Shown: positions 11,049 to 21,902 of the stretch, piece after piece
Position numbering within the stretch: the first letter of the stretch is position 1
Layout of the letters: each line of letters begins with the position of its first letter
Notes under the pieces: generated by a model
Told to the model about the DNA's origin: nothing
The model's database searches: none
The model's input: only the letters and a program-made list of their open reading frames with translations
Translations under genes and position numbers: made by a program
Assembly (NCBI RefSeq): GCF_003086295.3
Contig: NC_092044.1
Span: 1,183,001-1,247,000 of the forward strand
Direction of reading: 5' to 3'
Source: Arachis hypogaea
Lineage: Eukaryota > Streptophyta > Magnoliopsida > Fabales > Fabaceae
Length of the DNA: 64,000 nt

Positions 11049-11524
11049 ATGGCTGAAAGGGTGGATTTTAGAAACTATTATGAGCCACAGATCATCTCAA
11101 TTGGTCCAATTCATCTACCCAAACAAGATCTTCTTCAAGGAAAGTTATATAAGGATTTATGGACTGGAAGTTATCTTCGTAGCCTTCAATGGATACAGGA
11201 ATTACATGGGATGATTTCTAAACCCAGTACAGATTCTCAAGATCTCTACCAAACGTTGGGCTTGATGTACAAAGAGCTTTTAATGAATGAAAAAGCTTGC
11301 AGCTGCATATCAGCATCCCCAGACCCCAGGATGAGAACATGTTTGCCACATGGGCACTGGTTTTGGATGGATGTTGTGTACTTCACTTGTTGGAGAAATC
11401 AGACAACTCAGTTGAGCCACAACAAGAGCTACAAATTAGCATTGACAAGCTTGTACGGGTGCATCAGGATCTGCTTATCTTGGACAACCAAATTCCCTTC
11501 CAAGTCCTCATGCTCTTGTCTGAG
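11049..11524 (+). pseudogene. DUF247 (UPF0481) pseudogene fragment
   Basis: The reading frame starts with the family signature MAERVDFRNYYEPQIISIG, which in the intact paralogue is preceded by KIQGIPAY. Here the preceding codons contain an in-frame stop. Near 11285 the coding frame shifts; the second frame carries DGCCVLHLLEKSDNSVEP and KLVRVHQDLLILDNQIPF. Homology ends abruptly at about 11524 in a poly-T and (CT)n tract, so the C-terminal half, including the membrane anchor, is missing. It is the same strand as, and immediately upstream of, the intact copy at 12224. It has an N-terminal break, a frameshift and a 3' truncation, so it is non-functional. Confidence 0.9.
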
Positions 11525-11916
11525 AATTTTTTTTTTTTTCAAACGAAGGACTCTCTCTCTCTCTCTCTACTTTTTCTTTTTAGAAAAAATGACAATTCCT
11601 GATTTTTTTGTTCGCCAACATTTAAATGTCTAAAAATTTAAAATTATATTTAAGCTATTGACTTCTTTAAAATTTTGGACACATCAATCCTTTGGTCTAA
11701 TTTGTCCCGTTTACAAATTTTCTCACGTATTTCATGAAAAATTGATATGTTTAGATTTTAAAAAGTCAAAAAATTAAATATAATTTTAAATTCTTAAAAA
11801 CTTAAATGTCTAAAAAATAAAAAATTCAATAACTTATTTATCTTTTTCTCTTCTTTTTATTGCCCATGAATATAAGCCACCACTACTTTTTATTATTTTG
11901 TTTCGTTTTGTTTTAA

Positions 11917-12070
11917 GGAAAAATCTACGGGGCCGCCAGCAACTTTAGCAAAAAAGAGTGAGTCATTGGATGAAATCTCACACTATTCTCACACCATTAA
12001 AAGTCTCATTGATAACTATTTGATGGCTATAAATCCTGAAAATTGATGGCTCCCTAACATTTCTCTTGTT
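11917..12070 (+). repeat. Dispersed MITE-like repeat, copy A
   Basis: Motifs AAAATCTACG, AGCAACTTTAGCAAAA, GAAATCTCACAC, CACCATTAAAA and TGATAGCT-like recur in the same order at 15352-15516. Both copies lie between DUF247 sequences. The termini are not clear. Confidence 0.45.
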
Positions 12071-12223
12071 TTAAAGTGTGGGTCCCCAACTTACAGCATA
12101 ATGATTTTGGTTAATTAAGAAACAGAAAATCAAAGACTTTGAGCTTGACTTAACTAGATTGTAAAACAACCAAACACACTCAGAGTCATTTGTTTTCTCA
12201 CCTCAACCCACCTACCCGATAGT

Positions 12224-13591
12224 ATGCATCCAACAATAGAGTCCACGGAGGAACCCGGTTGGCTAGGTTCTCTGCGTAAGAGATTAGAAGAATCGGAGAA
12301 GCAATTAACTGGAGAAGGTAACAAAGTTTCAAGGCCTAAAATACAAGGAATTCCAGCATACATGGCTGAAAAGGTTGAGTTTCACAGATATTACAGGCCA
12401 CAGATCATTTCACTTGGTCAGTTTCATAGAAGAGAATTAGAAACTAGGCAAGGAGAGCTGTATAAGAAAGCATGGGCAGCAATGTATATTAAGCATGCTA
12501 ACCTAAAGTTTGAAGATTTGTTTACGGAACTCTATGAGGAGGACAGATTGTCATCGATGCGGAAGGAATTCTATAATCACAGTAGGCCATATTATGACCG
12601 CGATGTGATAGAAACTTTCACAGTGGATGGATGTTGTGTTCTAGAATTGCTGGAAAAATCAGACTTGTCAGTTGATCCAGAGCAAGAGCTAAAGATTAGC
12701 ATGGACAAGCTAGTACGGGTGCACCAGGATCTGCTTATCTTGGACAACCAAATTCCTTTCGAATCACTCAGGATCTTGTGTCAGGACCACGAAAGGCTCC
12801 AAAAATGCCTCTGCAACTTCCTCCAAGTTCATGGTATTCAGACAGTACCCAAGCTTCCCAGAAAGAAAACACAGAATGAAGAAGTGAAGGTAGCAGTGGA
12901 TGGAGATGATGATGAGGACCCTGTCCATCTTCTAGATTATCTGCGGAAGGCCCTCTTAATGAGAGACCAACACACATTCTACAAAGCTATCAACCACAAG
13001 AAGATGAAGAGGGGATCCCTGCACCTCAGGAAGTACAGGATTGGTACCATCCGGGAACTCAAGGCAGCTGGGATTCGTGTGACAAAAGATTCCCACAACA
13101 ACTCAGTGTACCCGAGCTTCAAAGATGGGATGCTGCAGCTTCCTGAACTCATAGTGGATGGCTCAACACCTCATATATTCTTCAACCTAGTGGCCTTCGA
13201 GATGTGTCCTGATTTTCGCAACAACTTCGAGGTCAGCTCATTTTTAGTCTTCATGAGCTCTCTCATCGACCAACCGGAGGATGTGAAGGAGCTGAGAATG
13301 GCCGGCATAATTATCAATGAACTTGCCAATGACAAGGAAGTGGCCGACCTGTTTAATAAGATGGACACTATTCTTGTGCCTGAGACAGAATTGTTCGCTC
13401 ACGTCAGAGACCAAATCCATTCACATTTTGAGTCCAAACGAGGCAGGATCAGGATGCTGTCTTGGATGGGAGAGGCCTCTAACACGTTTTTTCGCTCGCC
13501 ATGGACCATCATTGCTTTGTTGGCTGCCACACTTGGCCTTGTTCTCACATTCATCCAGACGTGGTTTGCCATCCACCCTAAAGCTTCCTAA
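12224..13591 (+). CDS. DUF247 / UPF0481 family membrane-anchored protein, intact
   Basis: A single-exon ORF of 455 residues, normal for the family. It starts with a charged N-terminal helix (LRKRLEESEKQL), then the DUF247 opening signature (KIQGIPAYMAEKVEFHRYYRPQ, about 44-65). The core follows (VDGCCVLELLEKS, KLVRVHQDLLILDNQIPF, about 135-185), then an acidic loop (DGDDDEDP) and LRKYRIGTIRELKAAGIRV. The conserved C-terminal half (FFNLVAFEMCPDF, FMSSLIDQPEDVK, NDKEVADLFNKM) leads to one transmembrane helix near 427-449 and a short tail. This is the usual type of DUF247 protein with a C-terminal anchor. Its molecular role is unknown in most plants; in grasses DUF247 genes are male determinants at the S and Z self-incompatibility loci. 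It is the only complete copy among the cluster relics and so the likely functional member. Confidence 0.93.
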   Translation: MHPTIESTEEPGWLGSLRKRLEESEKQLTGEGNKVSRPKIQGIPAYMAEKVEFHRYYRPQIISLGQFHRRELETRQGELYKKAWAAMYIKHANLKFEDLFTELYEEDRLSSMRKEFYNHSRPYYDRDVIETFTVDGCCVLELLEKSDLSVDPEQELKISMDKLVRVHQDLLILDNQIPFESLRILCQDHERLQKCLCNFLQVHGIQTVPKLPRKKTQNEEVKVAVDGDDDEDPVHLLDYLRKALLMRDQHTFYKAINHKKMKRGSLHLRKYRIGTIRELKAAGIRVTKDSHNNSVYPSFKDGMLQLPELIVDGSTPHIFFNLVAFEMCPDFRNNFEVSSFLVFMSSLIDQPEDVKELRMAGIIINELANDKEVADLFNKMDTILVPETELFAHVRDQIHSHFESKRGRIRMLSWMGEASNTFFRSPWTIIALLAATLGLVLTFIQTWFAIHPKAS

Positions 13592-13954
13592 ATAAAACAA
13601 TGTTATGGAACATCTTTTATTTTTTATTTTTCTGTGTTTAATTATGAATAAACCATCACTCACATTGCATGATGAGTATGTGGACAATAATTTGTATTTG
13701 AATATTATCCTGTTATGCCTCTTAATCATTTGTTTGATTATCTAAAAAGATTGAATGATTTTACTTATATTATATCTATTTGCGAAGATATCAAGGATTA
13801 ATTATGTTTTATTTTTTAAATTAGCTTTCTAACCATGCTTACTTGTCACATAAATGTTATTCAATATTAATAAGCTATGATATATTTATTAGCTATTAGA
13901 ATATATATACTATTTTTTAATATCAATCACTGATACTTAACCAATTTTGATTAA

Positions 13955-14045
13955 GCCAATGAGTTATAGCTCAAATGGCATAGTTTTTCCATACTTAACT
14001 AAGAGGTTGCAGGTTCGAGCCTCCTATCTTCAGTTGAATTATTAT
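13955..14045 (+). mobile_element. tRNA-derived SINE head (degenerate)
   Basis: A box A-like segment (TATAGCTCAAATGGCATAG) and a box B-like segment (GCAGGTTCGAGCCTCC) are spaced as in a tRNA promoter. The sequence cannot be folded into a proper acceptor stem by eye, so I call it a SINE or tRNA relic rather than a tRNA gene. Confidence 0.45.
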
Positions 14046-14119
14046 TTCAAGATTTCAATATACTCTTATTAATGACAGAATTTATGTTCACCAAGCAAAC
14101 ATTACTACCATCATCAATA

Positions 14120-15175
14120 ATTGAGAAGAAAATGTAAAATTGGCGTTCGTAATTGTAAGAGTTGAGAACAACACTGTATGTCTCTCTTGACAAACTAGGT
14201 AAGAGTAATTTTGATTTTTGAAGATGTTCAAACCAATTATTCATTCTACAAAAGCTATACAATAAATTGCCTTGTCACGTGCAACGAATAAAACAATATG
14301 CATGATTTCTTGTTTGATATCTATGTGAAAGTACAATGAAGAATTAATTCTAGAAAACAGAATCAACTATAATCAACTCAAAAGACACACTCAAAGAATA
14401 ATTCATGTTCTTTTCTTCTCCTTTCATAAGAGTAAGTGATATTCTCTCGGTTAGAATGAGAACTGAAGGGACTAGAAGAAGCCGAAAAGCAATTAAACAG
14501 ACAAGTTAAGAAAGCTTCCAGGCCTAAAATACAAACAACTTTCTCTGCATCGAAATATAAACATTAGCATGGACAATTTTTTAAGGCTGCACAAGGATTT
14601 GCTTATCATGGACAATCTAAATATTGCTAGTTTATTTTATATTTTTGATGTGCATATAATGTTATAGTTATTACTAGACGAAATTTGATCGAAATCAATC
14701 CTATAATTACAATCACATTAATACTAATCCAGATTTGCAAATACAAAATCAAACACACTTAAAAAATTCCACTGTTAAGAGAGAGAGAAAAAAGAGTTAT
14801 CGGAAATTCCAGTTACTTATATTTCACCTAATGAAAATTCACATAATAGAGCATATACTTTCCTTTCACAGTTGAGAACAATGCTACATGTCTCTCTTGA
14901 CGAGCTTCCTAAGAGTAATTTTGAAGATCTCAAACTAATTATTCATTCTGTAAAAACTATAAGAAATTGTCTTGTATGAAAGCATTAGAAAACAGTGTCT
15001 GCATATGTTATCCTTTCTTTCCACAACAAACTAAGATAGCCATAATCTCAGTGCTTCGTTCCTGCTAGCGTCAAGGAGCTAGTTTCAACCCAGTAATTTC
15101 AGAGAAGCCAAGAAGTTGTCTCAAGTGCAATATAGAATTAATTCTAGAGAACAGAATCAACACAATATTACGGAC
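14120..15175 (+). repeat. Direct repeat pair flanking the DUF247 relic
   Basis: The segment around 14155-14380 (GTTGAGAACAACACTGTATG, TCTCTCTTGACAAAC, AGAATTAATTCTAGAAAACA) recurs at about 14870-15170. A related copy in reverse orientation is visible near 23575-23650. The repeats mark local duplication of DUF247-flanking DNA. Confidence 0.6.
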
Positions 15176-15275
15176 GATCTTTTGCTTTTTCTAGTTTGCT
15201 ATATGTTCTTGATGATGAATAAAACATTATTCGAGCATGTGGATTTGTCTATTGTTGTCTGTATTTGAGTCCCAA
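14458..15275 (+). pseudogene. Deeply decayed DUF247 relic
   Basis: Two short islands match the intact paralogue in order. At 14458-14540 a segment corresponds to LRKRLEESEKQL...SRPKIQ. At 14561-14616 a segment corresponds to ISMDKLVRVHQDLLILDN. A region near 15200-15275 (GATGAATAAAACATTATT and onward) resembles the 3' UTR after 13600. Everything between is lost or unrecognisable. It is a third plus-strand copy following 11049 and 12224. Confidence 0.65.
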
Positions 15276-16244
15276 AGAGTAAAGATTGGGTTTAAATTTG
15301 GAGGGATACAATTTTAAGAAGAATGCTACTAAGTTAATGTTTTAACTAAAGAGAAAATCTAGGTACACAGCACTTTCATTAAAATTTGGCCAGCACTTAA
15401 CTAGCAAAAGAAAAGCGAATAATCTCATATCATTGAATAAAATTTCACACCATTAAAAACACTGGCTAATTGATAGCTACAAATCACAAAACTTATTATC
15501 CCCCTAACACTCTTTTTAACTAAATTTAACCAAACATCTATCTTGAAGCATCTTTACATACCACTTAATTCTCTGTATTTTGTAAAGAATAACTTTTTTG
15601 TGGTATCACCATTGGCCTGTGAAATATTATGCAAAGGTTTTTCAGTGCTTGCATTGATAGATAATAAGATTCAGAATTTCAGAGAAGTTTGCATAGGAAG
15701 AGAGATAAAGGAGAGCAATGGAATGCCTCAATTATTCGCAGCTACAAGCTAGAACAAATTGAGCACATAACCATGGTTAGTTTCTTTTGATAATTTTTAA
15801 AAATTTAAATTGAACGAGGAGCTGACCCACAATAACGAGATGGGGATTTTTAGTTTAAATTTTCTCTAAGAATTTAAGTAAATAAAAGTGAAAACGTTGC
15901 ACGAATAAGTGCAATGCTCAACAGTCAAACAACAAGTTTTATTTATGAACAATATTGGAGAGAAAGCTGCTCTAAGAGCAAAATATGCTTCTTGCTCAGT
16001 GCTAACAATTAAAAGCCAAACGTAAAATAAAAAACAACAAAATGGAGTAATGAAACCGCGATAGTTGAATTAACTGAAAACATCTTACAACATCAAATTA
16101 TAATTATAAGCTGGGTTGACAGCATATGGAATGCAATTCCTACCTTCCCTCAGAAACTAATAATGACAGAACCTTAGACCCAACGAAAAAATTCAGCTAC
16201 TTTGTTAGCTTTATTATGACATTCCTAATATTTGCATTGTGCAA
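15276..16244. other. Non-coding spacer with MITE-like copy B
   Basis: About 15352-15516 matches the repeat at 11917-12070. A 69-residue open frame at 15543-15752 has no recognisable domain and I do not call it a gene. No other feature is apparent. Confidence 0.4.
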
Positions 16245-16783
16245 TTAGAAGACATCAGGAGGGAAATGCCCTGGAAAGGGGTTGCTTTGTTGAGCTTGCT
16301 TCAAATGCATTGCCAAACCATAGTTGTTCACCTGCCAACAAAACCATGTAACTCAACATCAGTATGCATTAAAGGACCTGCAATTTACTACTAATGTGTG
16401 TAGTTTTATAAGTATAGATAGTTATTTTAAAATAATGAAATAAGTTATGGGAGATTTAAGACAATGGTAAAACTGACAAGGTTATATTGGAATATACAAA
16501 TGCATGTTATCAAGGAGAAATTTAAATCAAATAATGAGATTATTGCAAAACATTTTCCCAATAGAGAACTGTAAGCCTAGTGTGAAACAGAGATAAAGTT
16601 GATACTGACCTCAAGAGTTCTGATCTGTTCTTGATATTGAGACACTAACTGCTTCAAATTCTGCAACTCTTGGTTCTTTTCATCGTAATCAGAAAAACGC
16701 TCATGCTAGATTTTAAACGCATTTTTGAAAGAATTTCTTTCCTTAATCAGCACCTGGATTTGCTCCTTTAGCAACAAATTCTC
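16245..16783 (-). pseudogene. 3' end of a CUE-domain-type coiled-coil gene, truncated, with an in-frame stop
   Basis: Two minus-strand exons with intact splice sites: 16610-16783 (58 codons) and 16245-16331, ending in TAA. They encode a coiled-coil (ENLLLKEQIQVLIKERNSF, NQELQNLKQLVSQYQEQIR) followed by VNNYGLAMHLKQAQQ and a terminal FPPDVF. I recall this C terminus from plant ubiquitin-system CUE-domain proteins (At5g32440/At1g80040 type). The expected Gln of the IQHER motif is TAG at 16706-16708, giving FKI-stop-HER. No N-terminal exons are found upstream, where kinase sequence on the opposite strand begins. Because an intron is retained, it arose by DNA duplication or gene decay, not retroposition. 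The family assignment is moderately sure. Confidence 0.75.
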
Positions 16784-17065
16784 CTGAAAAGAGTACAGCT
16801 AATGATAAATTATACAGGTTAAACCTCCCAAATAGGATATAAAAAGTTACTGTTAATTTTAATTGATAAGCATAATCTTCAGCATGCAATATGTGTTTGA
16901 CTTTTGAGTGTTACTCTAATGAGTGAATTGACCATATATACAATGATTAAATGTTCTGGTTCTGTTTCTGGGCACAGAAGGTGCTTGTTTCATTAATCCG
17001 GAGAATTCTTGGAGTACATAATTTCTTTCGGTGGATTATTGATGTTGGAGTCTCTTATTGTGCAG

Positions 17066-18598
17066 CAAGAAACGAGGGAAAGAACACGCGACGTGGCGTG
17101 TGTTTTCTTTGAAGGAACTACAGTCTGCTACAAATAATTTCAACTATGATAACAAGCTTGGAGAAGGGGGATTTGGCAGTGTGTTTTATTGTTGTTGTTG
17201 TTCTCATTGTTGTTATTATTTTGTCAAAAAGTTCATGCAATATGTGCCTTCTTATTGTGGTGAATGTGAATCTTGGTTTGGCAGTGTTAATTGTGGTTGC
17301 CAACTCATGCTGTGAATTTGTTACTTGTATAGTAAATTTCGCAGCAATCTCATGTATGATGATCTAATTGTCTGACTTGTTGCTTTATCCATGGACTTTG
17401 CTTTATAAAATTTCATGCATCAATCTTACATCACAATAATTAAAGATCATTCTTTCATGGATGAAAGGATCAGATTTTGAGGGACATGCAAAGAATAATT
17501 TTTTTCCCTCTCAATCGTATTAGGATTTGAAGTGCATGGATTTAGAAACTGAGAAACCCCCTTTTGGCTGAACCTATTTTTCCATTGAAGCAATCCTTCA
17601 ATGTGACTAGACTTTGTTTTGTATTATGATACCAGATGAGTCTTGAATGATAGGCATTTTTTATTTGAGTGCCTTAGCAGATTCTTAGCACTTGTAGGAT
17701 TTGATTTGACTTTATAATGTGATTTATAGAATAGAAAATGTTATCAGCATTTTGAAGAGCCAATGATGCATGAATCTCTGATGAAAATATTTTACCTAGT
17801 GAATGTGAATTCAATTGAAATATCTTAACTATATTACCATTTTTCCATTTCGAAGTTCTTAACATTCTGTTTTGACTTTTGATCCCTATAAAGTTGTTGC
17901 TATGTTGATCTGTGTACACTTGCAGATTGCAGTCAAGATATTGAAAGTTTGGAGTAACAAAGCTGACATGGAATTTGCTGTTGAAGTTGAAATATTGGCA
18001 AGAGTTCGGCACAGGAATCTTCTTAGGGCTTGTTTGGGTGAGCTTTTAAGAAAATATCTTTTTTCGAGTTATCTTTTTTTAAAAGATCTTGTAGAGGAGT
18101 AAAAGTAATTTTATGTTTGGATATCTCATGTAAAAAGGTCTTTTTATCTATCAATTATGTTTGGGTATAACAATATAAAAGTACTTTTTTATTTATTTAT
18201 TACATGAAAAACATCTTTTTTTTAAGAAAAAAAGATCTTTTAAAAAAAAGATGTAAATTACAGCTTCTCAAAAAAGATCTTTTTTTTTTTATTTTACTAG
18301 TAATTTTACTTTTACTACTAGAAATTTGCCAAACATGTTAAAAAATTAAAAAATATATTTTTTCATTAAAAAAAGATTTTTTTCATTAAAAAAAGATCTT
18401 TTTTTTAACAAAATAATGGCGCCCAAACATGCACTTAGTCTACGTGGCTATTGTGCTGAAGGGCAGGAGGTTGATTGTATATGATTATATGCCGAATCTG
18501 AGCTTGCTCTCTCATCTTCATGGATCGCAGTCGTCAGAATGCCTTCTTGATTGGAAACGGCGGATGGATATTGCAATTGGATCTGCTGAGGGGATTGT
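17066..18598 (+). pseudogene. PTI1-like receptor-like cytoplasmic kinase, 5' half only, disrupted
   Basis: Exon-like segment 17066-17183 encodes KKRGKEHATWRVFSLKELQS and then NNFNYDNKLGEGGFGSV, the glycine loop. The following residues and donor are replaced by simple TTG repeats. Segment 17926-18025 encodes IAVKILKVWSNKADMEF with the VAxK lysine, then VEVEILARVRHRNLL. It continues at 18438-18598 with LRGYCAEGQE and, after a 2-bp deletion, YDYMPNLSLLSHLHGSQSSE-like sequence in a shifted frame up to a GTGAGT donor. The two halves of this exon are separated by a MITE (18026-18434). The catalytic loop, DFG and C-lobe are absent. The closest family I recall is the At3g15890 PTI1-like kinase. It is clearly non-functional. 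Confidence 0.88.
18026..18434 (+). mobile_element. Harbinger/Tourist-like MITE inserted in the kinase exon
   Basis: A 409-bp AT-rich element starting GGGCTTGTTTGGGTGAGC and ending GGCGCCCAAACATGCAC. The ends form imperfect inverted repeats (GCTTGTTTGGGTG versus GCATGTTTGGGCG). It is flanked by TTA at 18023-18025 and 18435-18437, the TWA target duplication expected of PIF/Harbinger elements. Deleting the element plus one TTA restores the kinase reading AATCTTCTTAGTCTACGT (NLLSLR). No transposase is encoded. Confidence 0.9.
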
Positions 18599-19481
18599 GT
18601 GAGTAAAAACCTAGTTTTGATCCCTCTTTTTTTTTTTAGTCCATGTCACTACATAATTTTGATTATTATATCAAAAGCTTTGGTCTTAATATCTACAAAC
18701 ATTTGCAGAATTTCTGAGTCTTTATAATATGGCAACTTAACATTGACTCTAGATGATATCATGAGAGTGATAACTAAGTTAATAATAGAGAAGGAGGTTC
18801 CAAGAGCAAAGTAAAAATTTTAGGTGGGCCAAAATAAAAATAACACATTTATAGGGATTAAAAACATAGTTATACCTTATATTATTGTTTGATATATCAA
18901 ATACAAGTTGTGAAGTTAGGATGAAGTTGGTCTAATGTGAATTTGGCTTTACTTGAAAATAGGTTTCTCCCTCTCTCTTCCATTGTCAAGTGTTTGAGAA
19001 TTGAGATTGTTATGGCTTGTGCAGGTATTGATTTGAATTTGATGAAGTGATTTCTGTGTAGTATGCTAGACATTTTGTGTTGCCGGTTTGGAATGTATGT
19101 CATTTCAGTTACCTTTGTTGTTTACTATTCTGTTGTCAATATTCTTTGAAATTTTTCTTTGTAGCATCTTGAATTCTTGAGCATACTCAGTAATTTACCA
19201 AGTTATGGCAAATATGGGAGTAACTACTAATACAAATCCAAACCATAGAAACTCATGATATGTAAAGCAATTCAATGAATATAATCATGACAGAATTTTA
19301 GTTGACAAAAGGGCCAACATGGCTGATGTCTGCTTGTATTTTTAGAGACTATGAATTTTAACATGACAACAACAAACATAAGAAAAGCAGAGTCATGATC
19401 AAGCACACCGAATATTAAAAAAGAGAAAGTGATAAGTAAGAAGATAATATAACAAATTTTTCTTAATGGTGATGTTATGAC
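18599..19481. other. Spacer downstream of the kinase relic
   Basis: The sequence is AT-rich. The start should be kinase intron sequence. The end (about 19370-19480) is the 3' flank of the minus-strand DUF247 gene and resembles those of its paralogues (ATGACAACAAxAAACATAAG). No gene is seen. Confidence 0.45.
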
Positions 19482-20678
19482 TTATGAAGCTTTAGGGTGG
19501 ATAGCAAACCATGTTTGGATGAATGTAAGAACAAGACCAAGAGTGGCAGCAAGCAAGGCGATGATGGTCCATGGCGAGCGAAAAAAGGTGTTAGAGGCCT
19601 CTCCCATCCAAGACAGCATTGTGATCCTGCCTCGTTTGGACTTAAAATGTGAATCGATCTGGTCTCTAACGTGGGCAAACAATGGTGTCTCAGGCACAAG
19701 AATGCTGTCCATCTTATTAAACAGATCTGCTACTTCTTTGTCACTGGCAAGTTCATTGATAATTATGTCAGCTAATCTGAGTTCCTTCACATCCTCCGGC
19801 TGATCAATGAGGGAGCTCATGAAGACTAAAAATGAGCTGATCTCGAAGTGGTTTCGAAAATCAGGACACATCTCATAGGCTACAAGGTTGAGGAAGATAT
19901 GAGCCGTTGAGCCATCCACTGTGAGTTTTGGAAGGTGCAGCATCCCATCTTTGAAGCTAGGGAAGACTGAGTTGTTGTTGGAAAGTTTTCTGACACGAAT
20001 CCCGGCTGCCTTGAGCTCCCGTATGGTCCCAATTCGATACTTCCTGAGGTGCAGGGATCTCCTCTTGTTGTTGATATCCTTATACAACGTGTGTTGGTCT
20101 CTCATTAAGAGGGCCCTACGCAGATAATCTAGAAGATGGGCAGGGTCGTCCTCTTGCTCTTCCTCATCATCATCTCCTTCCACGGCTACCTTCACTTCTT
20201 CATTCTCTCTTTTCTTTCTCTGAAGCTTCGGTGCTGACTCAATACCATGAACATGGAGGAAGTTGTGGAGGCATTTTTCGAGCCTCTGGTCGTCGTTGCA
20301 CAAGACCCTGAGCCATGGGAAGGGAATTTGGTTGTTCAAGATAAGCAAATCCTGGTGCACTCGTACAAGCTTGTCCATTGCTGTCCATGCATCCTTATAT
20401 GGCTTTCCTTGAAGAGTATCTATTTTGGCTAGATGAATTGGACCGATTGAGATGATTTGTGGCTCATAATATTTTCTAAACTCCACCCTTTCAGCCATGT
20501 ACTGTGGAATTCTGTGTATTTTAGGACTTGAATCTGAAACTTTGTTAACATCTCTGCTTGAGTGCTTCCTGTGATATTTTATGTAATTCACTCTTCCTAC
20601 GAACCAATCGTCCGTGTTCTCTTTTTGGAATTCCCAAGAACTATCCTGTTCTTCTGGGAAATCCATTCTTGGAAGCAC
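19482..20678 (-). CDS. DUF247 family protein with an internal in-frame deletion
   Basis: An uninterrupted ORF of 398 residues on the opposite strand to the intact copy. It has the opening signature (KIHRIPQYMAERVEFRKYYE) and IISIGPIHLAK. At KDAWTAMDKLVRVHQDLL it then jumps straight into the second half of the core: the roughly 75-80 residues between AAMY and MDKLVRV of the 455-residue paralogue, including DGCCVLELL, are gone. The junction lies where the two flanking sequences share GCAATGG/GCATGG. The rest (acidic loop, LRKYRIGTIRELKAAGIRV, EMCPDFRNHFEISSF, terminal transmembrane helix and identical tail) is intact. It could be translated and membrane-anchored, but loss of a conserved block makes normal function doubtful. 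The start is the first Met, with a divergent N terminus. Confidence 0.8.
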   Translation of the reverse strand: MLPRMDFPEEQDSSWEFQKENTDDWFVGRVNYIKYHRKHSSRDVNKVSDSSPKIHRIPQYMAERVEFRKYYEPQIISIGPIHLAKIDTLQGKPYKDAWTAMDKLVRVHQDLLILNNQIPFPWLRVLCNDDQRLEKCLHNFLHVHGIESAPKLQRKKRENEEVKVAVEGDDDEEEQEDDPAHLLDYLRRALLMRDQHTLYKDINNKRRSLHLRKYRIGTIRELKAAGIRVRKLSNNNSVFPSFKDGMLHLPKLTVDGSTAHIFLNLVAYEMCPDFRNHFEISSFLVFMSSLIDQPEDVKELRLADIIINELASDKEVADLFNKMDSILVPETPLFAHVRDQIDSHFKSKRGRITMLSWMGEASNTFFRSPWTIIALLAATLGLVLTFIQTWFAIHPKAS

Positions 20679-21896
20679 ACAAGAAAACAGAGATTAATTA
20701 GAACTAACTAGGATACATCCGATCTGCCATTAAAATATGGAATGAGAACTCCATAAACCAATGATGTTTCTGTTCATTTTGCTTTCTAAGTCAAGCACCC
20801 GCAAAGTCTTTGATTTTGTGTTTTTAATTGAAGCATGCCACAAGCTTTGGATCCCTTGTCATCCATCTTCTAAGAAATTACCATGTGAACTTTATGTTCA
20901 ATCAATCAACTTGCAACTAGTAATCAACTCCATTCAATATTTTAATTACCAGCCAATACTTTTTTTTGAAATACATTATATTAAAATTCGGCTTTGCTAG
21001 ATAGACAACGGAGAATCTGAACAATATGAATAACGAGCTGAAAATCGTAATTAACAGCAGTTATGACGTTAATTTAGTTGCATCTAACTCAGACCTCAGC
21101 TAGCAGGAGCGTTGCTAGCCTGGTCATACGTTGGATCTGTTATACCGTACCGGTACAGTAGAGGAAAGGGCTACCTTAGAAGTGGAGTCACCCTAAGTGT
21201 GTAATATTTGATTTGATTTGACTTGTAGAATGCAAATGAAAATAAAGCACCTTTATCCTCTAACTTAACTTAGATTGCTTTGATTTGGGTTGGATATATG
21301 TTCTATATGGCTCAGCTGAATTCTTTGCTTTATTATTTTTGGGCTTTGTTAGCTAGAGAACTCACTAACAATCTTTGTTTTAATTACTCTATCTCATTGG
21401 GCTGCTATTGTTGTAAGTTTGACCTGCAATATTAATCAAAACAATTAAAAACTAATTGGGTGTTTAACTCACTAGATCAATATTTGTCATCATCAATTGA
21501 GTTAGTTAATTTCTTAACTCAACATGTATAGATCTCCTTTTCTTATTTTATTTATCTTATGCTATTCTTCTTTTTTTGGGATAGCATAGATTGAATTCTA
21601 GATTTTTCGAGATTCTGATACCGTGTTAAGAAACCACATATCCCTTTATTTGTTTTGCAATCTAACTAAGTCAAGCTTAAAGTGTTTGATTTTGTGTTTG
21701 TTAAATATAACTGAAATCATTGAACAATAATCAAAACCTTGCAGATAATCATTGAACAAAAAGACATGAAAATTTAGAAACAAAAACAAACTATGGATTT
21801 TAACATGACAACAATAAACATGAGAGAAGCAGATTCCAGCTCACATACTGATGAGTAGTGTTTTATTCATCATGAAGCACACCGAACAAGACATGT
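20679..21896. other. Spacer between two minus-strand DUF247 copies
   Basis: The left part should contain the promoter of the 19482-20678 gene. About 21660-21896 is a duplicated DUF247 3' flank also present near 24060-24300 and 28690-28860. A GC-richer patch near 21100-21200 carries no recognisable coding sequence. Confidence 0.45.
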
Positions 21897-21902
21897 TATG
21901 AC

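Noticed and set aside
13965..14040. Possible functional tRNA gene
   Set aside because: Box A and box B-like motifs are present, but I could not pair an acceptor stem or place a plausible anticodon loop. A SINE/tRNA relic fits better.
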